From an uncultured Thermomicrobiales bacterium (GTDB taxonomy: Bacteria; Chloroflexota; Chloroflexia; Thermomicrobiales; UBA6265): a stretch of DNA of 16,686 bases. Numbering within the stretch: the stretch's first letter is position 1; each line of letters opens with the position of its first letter. Location of the stretch: positions 1 to 16,686 of the forward strand of contig CADCWH010000393.1 in NCBI GenBank assembly GCA_902806395.1, written 5' to 3'. The position numbers and the translations under genes are program-made. Below the pieces are notes generated by a model. The model searched no databases and was not told the DNA's origin. It was given only the letters and a program-made list of their open reading frames with translations. This document shows positions 8,302-14,757 of this stretch, one piece after another.

Positions 8302-8353
8302 GCAGATCTCGCCCCGCCGACAGAGACAGTAGGGGAATCCAACGGGTGACACC

Positions 8354-8398
8354 CGGCCGGATACGGCCGTCGGGGGCGGGCCGACGCGGGTCCCGCCC
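8354..8398 (+). terminator. Tandem GC-rich hairpins after the SH3b/NodB gene
   Basis: Two stems lie 53-97 nt after the stop codon. The first is CGGCCG-gata-CGGCCG (8354-8369). The second is GGGCGGG (8374-8380) paired with CCCGCCC (8392-8398) across an 11-nt loop. No T-run follows, so termination may need a factor or only 3' end protection is served. This is the likeliest end of the transcript. Confidence 0.45.
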
Positions 8399-8961
8399 AT
8401 GACATCACACCCCGGCGCACTCCCAGCACGCAGAACCCCACTCCGCCACCGGTGCCGATCCGACGCGTCGGCCCCCCGTCCGCCTGGTCGCCGGCGCTGG
8501 GTCCAAATCGTCGGGCCCGGTCAAGCAGGTGACGGGGACGTCTCCGGCAGGCATCGCACCTCGGTTTGGTGGGGGCCGACGACGGACGACAGTTTGGTGC
8601 CGCGGACACCCAGCGATCCGACCGGCCGCCGGTCCACCGTGCCCAGCCTGACCACCGTCTCGATCAGTCCCAGCCCGAGATCGAGTGGTGCCATCTGACG
8701 CAAGTCCGGGGACGCCCACGACTGGGTCGCCATACTCACCGCGACGGTGTTGACGGATTGGGCGTCGCAGGAGTCTCTGCGTGACTGCCCGCGCATGCCG
8801 TTGGTGCTTCCCCGCATCCCGCTGGCCCGGGTAGACGGGGTGCCCGTCGCCAACTGCTTGGCGCGACCTCCTGATGCACGGCATGACCGGTCACCAGGTG
8901 TGGAGGTAGCGCTCGGTGCCGCGATGTGGGCGCGCTAGTCCCCACTCCCTTAGGACCCTGG

Positions 8962-8990
8962 TTGACAGCGTTTGGTGATCTCGATAGGAT
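8962..8990 (+). promoter_or_regulatory. Near-consensus sigma70 promoter for the hydrolase-DinB gene
   Basis: A perfect TTGACA (8962-8967), a 17-nt spacer and TAGGAT (8985-8990) predict a start site near 8997, about 36 nt upstream of the ATG at 9033. The 60 nt around it (8941-9000) are only about 52% G+C, clearly poorer than the surrounding coding DNA, as expected for a promoter. This is the strongest promoter-like sequence seen in the window. Confidence 0.75.
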
Positions 8991-9032
8991 AGAACATCTG
9001 GTCTGTACGTTCGGTCAGCGAGGGTGTACGAA

Positions 9033-10160
9033 ATGGCAGAAGTCGTGGTCTTTCACCATGCGCAGGGGCTGACCCCGGGCGTCGTCGCCTTCGCCGACGA
9101 GCTGCGTCGCGCCGGGCACACCGTGCATACGCCCGACCTCTTCGAGGGCCGCACCTTCGACACCGTGGAGGAGGGAGTGGGACACGCGGGCAATATCGGC
9201 TTCGGCGAGGTCATGGAGCGCGGCGTCCGGGTCGCCGACGGGCTTCCCGCCGACCTGGTGTACGCCGGCTTTTCCCTGGGCGTGATGTCGGCGCAGAAGT
9301 TGGCCCAAACGCGGCCCGGCGCCCGCGGTGCCCTGCTCTTCCACGCCTGTCTCCCGACCTCGGAATTCGGTGCTGCCTGGCCGAGCGGCGTGCCGGTGCA
9401 GGTGCACGGCATGGACGCCGACCCGTTCTTCGCCGACGAAGGCGACCTCGACGCCGCCCGGGCGCTCGTCTCCGAAGCCCAGGACGCGGAGTTGTTCCTC
9501 TATCCCGGCGACCAGCACCTCTTCGCCGACAGTTCGTTGCCCTCGTACGATGCCGGCGCCACCGAGCTGTTGACCGGGCGCGTGCTCGCATTCCTCGACG
9601 GCCTCGAGGAGGGTGCCGCGGTGATCCACCAGGGCGAGCACAGTCGCCCCGGTCCTCCCGCCGCGGGCGACGAGACCGCCACGCTCCTGGGTGCCTTGGA
9701 ACGCAACCGGGCGACCCTGGCCTGGAAGTGTGGCGGATTGGACGCGGCCGGCCTGCGCACGACGCTTGGCCCCTCGTCGATCACGCTCGGGGGCCTGCTC
9801 AAGCACCTCGCCAACGTCGAAGATGATTGGTTCTCCCGGAAGCTGCATGGGCGAAGCCCAGTGGCTCCGTGGGACACGGTGGACTGGGACGCCGACCCCG
9901 ACTGGGACTGGGACTCGGCAGCCGAGGACACCCCAGAGGCGCTCTACGCACTCTGGCAGGACGCCGTGGCCCGATCCCGTTCGCTCGTCACGGAGGCGCT
10001 GGACGACGGTGGGTTGGACCGGCTAGCCCGGTTCACCTGGCCGGACGGTCAGTCACCGAGCTTGCGGCGGATGCTGATCGACATGATCGAGGAGTACGCG
10101 CGTCACACCGGGCATGCCGACCTCATCCGGGAGTCCATCGACGGACTCACCGGCGAGTAG
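9033..10160 (+). CDS. Dienelactone hydrolase-like domain fused to a DinB/DUF664 domain
   Basis: The protein has 375 residues and two domains. The N-terminal half (about 1-190) is an alpha/beta hydrolase of the dienelactone-hydrolase group. It has a nucleophile elbow GFSLG (Ser81, where classic dienelactone hydrolase has Cys), an acid candidate in HGMDADPFF (Asp128/Asp130) and His162 in PGDQHLF. The C-terminal half (about 210-375) is DinB/DUF664-like, a four-helix fold that often binds a metal through three His: His258 (LLKHLANVEDDWF) and His358/His361 (EEYARHTGHADLIRE). Many DinB-like proteins are thiol-dependent transferases; the substrate here is unknown. The ATG at 9033 has GAGGG 8 nt upstream; a GTG at 9024 overlaps that site and is less likely. 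The gene stands alone, with its own promoter, between two gene-poor stretches. Both halves read like separate actinobacterial proteins, so a transferred fusion is plausible. Confidence 0.88.
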   Translation: MAEVVVFHHAQGLTPGVVAFADELRRAGHTVHTPDLFEGRTFDTVEEGVGHAGNIGFGEVMERGVRVADGLPADLVYAGFSLGVMSAQKLAQTRPGARGALLFHACLPTSEFGAAWPSGVPVQVHGMDADPFFADEGDLDAARALVSEAQDAELFLYPGDQHLFADSSLPSYDAGATELLTGRVLAFLDGLEEGAAVIHQGEHSRPGPPAAGDETATLLGALERNRATLAWKCGGLDAAGLRTTLGPSSITLGGLLKHLANVEDDWFSRKLHGRSPVAPWDTVDWDADPDWDWDSAAEDTPEALYALWQDAVARSRSLVTEALDDGGLDRLARFTWPDGQSPSLRRMLIDMIEEYARHTGHADLIRESIDGLTGE

Positions 10161-10663
10161 CCATGACCGAGCGGCACTCGCCACGCAGTTTGACGGGACC
10201 GACGGCGTCGGGGGCAGGAGGCTGGTGTTCGAGGGCGCATGCGCACACGTTCGTACCGGATCGTTCCTGGTGCGCGTCACCCTGGTGGACGTCATCGGGC
10301 GGCCGGACGTCGCTGACGCGGCGCCAGTCGCTCGGCGTCGCCGATGTCGCGCATTCGCCCTTCGGACCCAGTGAACCGGTCCCACACCGCCCATCACGCC
10401 GTGGGACCGGACCGCCAGCGCCGGTCTGGCCGGCCTCGATGCCACCCGCGCCAGCCATGGGTCGGCGAGGGCCACGCTGATGCAGGTCATACCGGACGCT
10501 ACCGACCGCAGCGACGACCGGATCTTCCGCGAGGCCCTGGAGCCGAGTCCGAGGATCGCCACGGTCCCGGTCTGTACCCATTCCGCGGCAGACATCGAGT
10601 GGTTCCGGAAGGCCGTGTGGTCGTCGTCCCGGGACTGGATGGCCCGAATGGCTGGAGGACGGG

Positions 10664-10697
10664 GGAGAAGTGGCACGCGAAGTGCTTCTCCTATTTT
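10664..10697 (+). terminator. Hairpin with T-rich tail
   Basis: GGAGAAG (10664-10670) pairs with CTTCTCC (10685-10691), and the 3' arm is followed directly by TATTTT. This is the most intrinsic-terminator-like element in the window. It lies about 500 nt after the nearest upstream stop codon. It may therefore end an unrecognised or decayed transcript, or shield the importer from readthrough. Confidence 0.4.
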
Positions 10698-10800
10698 CAC
10701 GAGTGACCTGACCCGGCGAACGATCGGATCCCCACGCCGGGTTACGCCGGGCTCCCCGTCATGGCACGCAGCTGGGGGCCGGTGTTCGCATGGTCGCTTC

Positions 10801-10824
10801 TCACCGGCCAACGAGGTCCGGTGA
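10801..10824. promoter_or_regulatory. Candidate operator: 7-bp inverted repeat upstream of the importer
   Basis: TCACCGG (10801-10807) and CCGGTGA (10818-10824) are perfect inverted arms separated by 10 nt and end 54 nt before the binding-protein ATG. Sugar importers are often controlled by a repressor at such a site. A second, shorter dyad, CCACG (10834-10838) and CGTGG (10843-10847), follows. No regulator gene is visible nearby, so this is a position-based guess. Confidence 0.35.
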
Positions 10825-10878
10825 TCGAGTCGCCCACGTGCTCGTGGCCGACATCAGTCAGCGTGGAGGAACACGACC

Positions 10879-12303
10879 ATGACCAGCACACCAGAGATGC
10901 GACGCGCCCTCACCGGCCGGGCGACGCGACGGAACGTGGTCCGAGGCGGTGCCGCCGCCGGGGCGGGGCTCGCCCTCGCCGGGTCGGGACGACTCGGCTT
11001 CCAGTCCGTCGGTGCCCAGGGGACGCCAGCGGCATCTCCGGTCGCCTTCGGTCGCGATGCCTCGATCGTCTCCTGGGGCTTTGGACTGACGAACCCGCTC
11101 TCCACCGCCCGGGCCGAGGCCTTCATGGCCGCGAACCCCTCGATCGCGATCGAGTTCGTCCCCGAGCTGGACGACCAGAAGATCCTCACCGCCGCCGCCT
11201 CCGAGACCCTGCCCGACCTGCTCTGGATCGACCGGGGTGACATGTCGAGTTGGGCCGAGCGCGGCGTCGTTGCCCCGTTGACCCCGTTCATCGAGTCGAG
11301 CGGACTGAACTTGGCCGACTTCTATGAGGCCGGAGTCGCCGAGGCGACCTACGAGGGCCAGGTCTACGGTATCCCCGGTGGGATGGATGTCCGTGCCCTC
11401 TACGTCAACCTCGATGCCCTGGCGGAGATCGGCGTCGATGGGAAGACCCTCGACACCTCCGACTGGGACATGTTGGCCGACCTCGGCGAGCAACTCGTCC
11501 AGCGCGATGGCGACCGGATCGTCCGCTGGGGCTTCGATACCAAACTGCAGGCCGGCTATCTCTGGCTCTGGGGCCTCGGCAACGGCGGCACGTTCTTCAA
11601 TGAGGACGGCACCGAGGCGACGTACGACAATGAGCAGGTCGTCGACGCGCTCAAGTGGGGCGTCGACGTCTACGAGCGCCAGGGCGGCTACCAGGATTAC
11701 GAGGCTGTCGCCTCCACCTGGCAGGGCGACGAGCAGTTCGCCCGCGGCCAGGTCGCGATGACGATGTACGAGTCGTGGATGCTCGGCATCGTGGCCTCGG
11801 TCGCCCCGGACCTCAACTTTGCCGTCCTGCCGATCCGGCAGCGTGGCAGCGGACCGGACGGTCCCGAGGTCAGCTTCGCCGCCGGTCGGGCCTGGTCGAT
11901 CCCCGAGGGCGCGAGCGATCCCGAGGCGGCCTGGCACTTCATCTCCCAGATGCACACCCTGGACACCTGGATGATCGGTGCTCAGGCCCGCAAGGAAGCT
12001 GCCCAGTCCGAGGGTGGCAACTACATCCCGGCACTCACCGGCCACATCGAGGCGGACCAGCGCCAGATCGAAGAGCTGTACGACCCGATCTCCGAGAACG
12101 TCGACGCGGCGGTCCGCCTCTTCCCCGAACTACTGGCCGCCAGCACCAACCGTCCCAACTCGGCCTCCCCCGCCAGCGCCCAGTTGGAAGACATCATGAA
12201 CGAGGTCGCGATCCTGCCCGCGCTGCGCGGCGAGACCACGCCCGAGGACGCCTTGAGCCAGGCCAACGAGGACGCCCAGGAGGCGATCGAGGAATTCCTC
12301 TAG
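10879..12303 (+). CDS. ABC importer substrate-binding protein, family 1, Tat-exported
   Basis: This is an extracellular solute-binding protein of the family that captures sugars, oligosaccharides or glycerol-3-phosphate for MalFG-type permeases. It has 474 residues. The N-terminus carries a twin-arginine motif (ATRRNVV, Arg17-Arg18) and a weakly hydrophobic stretch (about 24-36), with probable cleavage near residue 46. There is no lipobox cysteine, so anchoring is unclear. The mature part shows family features such as TLPDLLWIDRGD, VYGIPGGMDVRALYVNLDAL and ARGQVAMTMYESWML. GTGGAGGA stands 8 nt before the ATG, a strong ribosome-binding site. The two permease genes follow in the same direction after a hairpin and a 351-nt gap. 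The ligand cannot be read from sequence. Trehalose or maltodextrin would fit the nearby treY-treZ, but those genes are 6 kb away in another transcript. Confidence 0.9.
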   Translation: MTSTPEMRRALTGRATRRNVVRGGAAAGAGLALAGSGRLGFQSVGAQGTPAASPVAFGRDASIVSWGFGLTNPLSTARAEAFMAANPSIAIEFVPELDDQKILTAAASETLPDLLWIDRGDMSSWAERGVVAPLTPFIESSGLNLADFYEAGVAEATYEGQVYGIPGGMDVRALYVNLDALAEIGVDGKTLDTSDWDMLADLGEQLVQRDGDRIVRWGFDTKLQAGYLWLWGLGNGGTFFNEDGTEATYDNEQVVDALKWGVDVYERQGGYQDYEAVASTWQGDEQFARGQVAMTMYESWMLGIVASVAPDLNFAVLPIRQRGSGPDGPEVSFAAGRAWSIPEGASDPEAAWHFISQMHTLDTWMIGAQARKEAAQSEGGNYIPALTGHIEADQRQIEELYDPISENVDAAVRLFPELLAASTNRPNSASPASAQLEDIMNEVAILPALRGETTPEDALSQANEDAQEAIEEFL

Positions 12304-12654
12304 ACCCAACGTCCGCGACGACCCGACCGGCACCTCGAGCGCCGGTCGGGTCGTCGCTCCCTTCCCGCCGGCGTCCGGCACGTCCGTCCCCCGCGAGCCC
12401 GCTCCCCGCCCGATCACGAACCGTGCGATCCTGCCCCTCCTGGGTGCTTTGTCATAGGCGTTGCTCAGGACCGTGATCGCCCCGTCCGGTGACCGTCCGC
12501 CTCGCGCCTGGCAGGATCCACCGGGCGCCAAGGGACTGGCCCGATCCGGCGGGCACGACGGTCGACTCGGTCCAACGGTGATCGAATCCACGTTCTCTGG
12601 GGACACTCCGCCCCATGACACCGCACGACATCACGCCGCAGTGAGGGGCCGCGC
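12304..12654. other. Long gap inside the importer operon
   Basis: The gap of 351 nt between the binding-protein stop and the first permease is unusually long for such operons. It begins with a strong hairpin (12315-12357). The remainder contains an imperfect dyad around 12412-12430 (GATCACG/CGTGCGATC) and the permease ribosome-binding site GAGGGG. TTGTCA at 12449-12454 has no acceptable -10 partner. No gene or known riboswitch was recognised. Confidence 0.55.
12315..12357 (+). terminator. Perfect 17-bp hairpin after the binding-protein gene
   Basis: GCGACGACCCGACCGGC (12315-12331) is exactly complementary to 12341-12357, with a 9-nt loop, 11 nt after the stop codon. The following bases (TCCCTTCCC) are pyrimidine-rich but not a T-run. 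It is likely a partial terminator or a 3'-end stabiliser that keeps binding-protein mRNA in excess over permease mRNA, as known for the malE-malF intergenic repeat in enterobacteria. Full termination would require a separate permease promoter. Confidence 0.75.
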
Positions 12655-13599
12655 ATGGCACAGCTTTCGATCCCGCCCATCCAGATCTCGGCACCCAAAC
12701 GGCGCTGGGGCCCCTCGGAAGAGACGTTGGCGGCTTGGTTGGCCATCAGCCCCTGGGTGATCGGGTTCCTGATCTTCACCCTCGGCCCGCTGGTCGCCTC
12801 GCTCTACTTCAGCATGACGGACTACGACGTCCTGAGCCCACCGGAGTGGGTCGGTCTGGCCAACTACCGGGAACTGCTCACCGACGACCGGCTGTTCCCG
12901 AAGGCGATCCGCAACACGATCATCTACGCCGCGATCTACGTTCCCCTGCACGTCATCACCGCGCTGGCCGTGGCCCTGCTCCTCAATGAGGCCCGGCAGT
13001 GGCGGGGCTTCTTCCGGACCGTCTTCTACCTGCCCTCGATCACCCCGGCCGTCACCACCGCCTACCTGTGGATCTGGATCCTTAACCCCAACGATGGGTT
13101 CGTGAACCGGAGCCTGCGATTTCTCCACCTACCCGCCCCCGGTTGGACGGTCGACCCGATGTGGACCAAGCCGACCATCGTGATGTCCCAGCTCTGGCAC
13201 CTCGGCGGGGCGATGATCATCCTGCTGGCTGGCTTGAAGGCGATCCCGCCCGAGTTGTACGAGGCGGCCAAACTGGACGGCGCCGACGCCTGGCAGCGGT
13301 TCCGCAGCGTCACGCTGCCGATGCTCTCCGGGGTCCTCTTCTTCATCGCCACGATCAGCACGATCGCCTCGCTCAACGTCTTTACCGAGGGCTACGTCAT
13401 GTTCGACAAGAATGGCGGCCCCGAAAACTCGGCCCTGTTCATCGTCATGTACCTGTTCCGGGAGGGATTCAGCTACTTCCACATGGGGTATGCCGCCGCT
13501 ATCGCCTGGGTCCTGTTCCTGATCATCACCACGATCACGATCATCCAATTCCGCCTCTCCAAGCGCTGGGTCTACTACGAGGCCGGCACCAACGCCTGA
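12655..13599 (+). CDS. ABC sugar importer permease, MalF/UgpA type
   Basis: This inner-membrane permease subunit pairs with the product of the next gene to form the translocation channel. It has 314 residues and about six membrane segments (roughly 30-54, 86-110, 119-143, 174-196, 226-246, 277-299). The binding-protein-dependent transport signature (EAA loop) that contacts the ATPase lies at 203-224, as EAAKLDGADAWQRFRSVTLP. The short N-terminus before the first helix and the NPNDGFVN stretch after the third helix fit the one-component MalF/UgpA group without the large periplasmic loop of E. coli MalF. The ATG has GAGGGG 7 nt upstream. The next permease starts 69 nt after the stop. Confidence 0.93.
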   Translation: MAQLSIPPIQISAPKRRWGPSEETLAAWLAISPWVIGFLIFTLGPLVASLYFSMTDYDVLSPPEWVGLANYRELLTDDRLFPKAIRNTIIYAAIYVPLHVITALAVALLLNEARQWRGFFRTVFYLPSITPAVTTAYLWIWILNPNDGFVNRSLRFLHLPAPGWTVDPMWTKPTIVMSQLWHLGGAMIILLAGLKAIPPELYEAAKLDGADAWQRFRSVTLPMLSGVLFFIATISTIASLNVFTEGYVMFDKNGGPENSALFIVMYLFREGFSYFHMGYAAAIAWVLFLIITTITIIQFRLSKRWVYYEAGTNA

Positions 13600-13668
13600 C
13601 CGATACGCCGGCCAGCGGGACGCGACCAGCCAACCGGATGACCCGCACCACAGCGAGGGACACATGCC

Positions 13669-14607
13669 ATGGCGATCAACACCGGGGCAGCACCGGGGAC
13701 GAACCCGACCGCGAGTACGCCCCTGACCATCTTCTCCAACCGGGCGACCGAGGAGTCCAAGCAGCGGGTGGTGGCGGACCCAGACCATAAGCCACTGGGC
13801 CGCCGCGACCTGCCGGTCTACCTGACCCTGTTCGTCCTCTCGGCCCTGTTCAGCTTCCCGTTCCTGTGGCTCGTGCTGACATCGCTGAAAACACCCGACG
13901 AGGTCTTCTCCCCCGGCTTGATCCCCGACCCCTTCTACCCGAAGAACTATGCCGACGTCTTCCGCTATGCCCCGGTCGAGCGATGGCTGTGGAACACCTT
14001 CGTCGTCGCGGCCTTGGCCGTGGTCACCGTCGTCTTCTCCAGTGCCCTGATCGCCTATGGGTTCGCGCGGCTGCGGTTCAAGGGCCGCGACGCGCTGTTC
14101 GGCCTGGTGATCGCGACCTACATGCTGCCCGGCGCCGTGACGTTGGTGCCGACCTTCCTGATCTGGCGCGAACTCGGCGCGGTCGGCACCTTCTTCCCAC
14201 TCTGGGCAAGCAACATCTTCGGCTCGGCCTTCTACATCTTCATGCTGCGCCAGTTCCTGTTCACCATCCCCCAGGACCTCGTCGACGCCGCCCGGGTCGA
14301 CGGCGCGAGCTACTTCGGCATCTGGTGGCGGATCATGCTGCCCCTGATCCGACCGGCCCTGGTGGCGGTCGCGGTGTTCGAGTTCCAGGCCAAGTGGAAC
14401 GACTTCATGGTCCCGCTGATCTACCTCAATAGCCCTAGTCAGTACACGATGTCGCTCGGCCTGGGCATGTTCAAGTCGGACTACGATACCCAGTGGGCGC
14501 TGTGGATGGCGGCCTCGGTCGTCTTCACCCTGCCGATGGTGTTGCTGTTCTTCGTCGCCCAGCGCTTCTTCATCGAGGGCATCGCGACCTCCGGGATGAA
14601 GGGCTAG
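13669..14607 (+). CDS. ABC sugar importer permease, MalG/UgpE type
   Basis: This is the second channel subunit of the importer, with 312 residues. A polar N-terminus of about 47 residues, longer than usual, precedes six membrane segments (roughly 48-72, 107-130, 142-165, 177-195, 226-244, 278-298). The EAA loop is at 206-225 (DAARVDGASYFGIWWRIMLP), followed by WNDFMVPLIYL (243-253) and the typical C-terminal QRFFIEGIATSGMKG. The ATG at 13669 has GAGGGA 8 nt upstream. No ATPase gene follows; the next gene is convergent, so energy coupling must rely on an ATPase encoded elsewhere, as with MsmX-type shared ATPases. The long N-terminus has no later Met with a better ribosome-binding site. Confidence 0.93.
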   Translation: MAINTGAAPGTNPTASTPLTIFSNRATEESKQRVVADPDHKPLGRRDLPVYLTLFVLSALFSFPFLWLVLTSLKTPDEVFSPGLIPDPFYPKNYADVFRYAPVERWLWNTFVVAALAVVTVVFSSALIAYGFARLRFKGRDALFGLVIATYMLPGAVTLVPTFLIWRELGAVGTFFPLWASNIFGSAFYIFMLRQFLFTIPQDLVDAARVDGASYFGIWWRIMLPLIRPALVAVAVFEFQAKWNDFMVPLIYLNSPSQYTMSLGLGMFKSDYDTQWALWMAASVVFTLPMVLLFFVAQRFFIEGIATSGMKG

Positions 14608-14712
14608 CGAGCCAACTGGCCAGGGTCACGAGCCGGGCGTCCCGACGGCCAATGGCATTGGCGATGGCGTAGCGATCCCCTCCGGCGTGGCCGGCTCGAC
14701 CGGGAGTGGACG

Positions 14713-14746
14713 CGCGGCGATGGTTGGGACCGCGTCCAAGGCCGCG
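14713..14746. terminator. Hairpin in the convergent gap
   Basis: CGCGGC (14713-14718) pairs with GCCGCG (14741-14746), and an inner stem TTGGGAC (14724-14730) pairs with GTCCAA (14734-14739) with one bulged G. It lies between the converging permease and membrane-protein genes, so it could serve both. No T-run is present on either side. A shorter dyad, GCCAAT-ggc-ATTGGC, lies at 14648-14662. Confidence 0.4.
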
Positions 14747-14757
14747 AGGGGATCGGA

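Larger units (their letters stand above)
8302..9032. other. Gene-poor stretch upstream of the hydrolase-DinB gene
   Basis: Between the SH3b/NodB gene and the next start lie about 730 nt. Two hairpins (8354-8398) sit near the left end and a promoter (8962-8990) at the right end. Several open frames of 60-160 codons exist on both strands (for example minus 8405-8884 and 8521-8853), but none has a recognisable motif, and they overlap one another. I see no gene here. A decayed gene or mobile-element remnant is possible. Confidence 0.5.
10161..10878. other. Gene-poor stretch between the hydrolase-DinB gene and the importer operon
   Basis: About 720 nt hold no gene I can support. Overlapping frames on both strands (for example minus 10053-10811, plus 10480-10824) give Arg/Pro/Ser-rich translations without known motifs. 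A palindrome CCGAC-ggc-GTCGG (10199-10211) lies 39 nt after the preceding stop. A hairpin with a T-rich tail (10664-10697) and an inverted repeat (10801-10824) lie further right. The stretch must contain the importer promoter, but no clear -35/-10 pair was found. Confidence 0.5.

Noticed and set aside
7078..8400. A 440-codon minus-strand frame opposite the SH3b/NodB gene
   Set aside because: It is Gly/Asp/Val-rich without domains, while the plus strand shows a signal peptide, SH3b and NodB fold in order.
8405..8884. Minus-strand frames in the gap before the hydrolase-DinB gene
   Set aside because: Two overlapping frames compete for the same DNA; neither has a convincing ribosome-binding site or recognisable domain.
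10053..10811. A 252-codon minus-strand frame between the hydrolase-DinB gene and the importer
   Set aside because: It overlaps the end of the DinB domain, is Arg/Ser/Pro-rich and shows no known motif.
14648..14662. GCCAAT-ggc-ATTGGC palindrome as a terminator
   Set aside because: The stem is only 6 bp with a 3-nt loop and no T-run; the longer hairpin at 14713-14746 is the better candidate.
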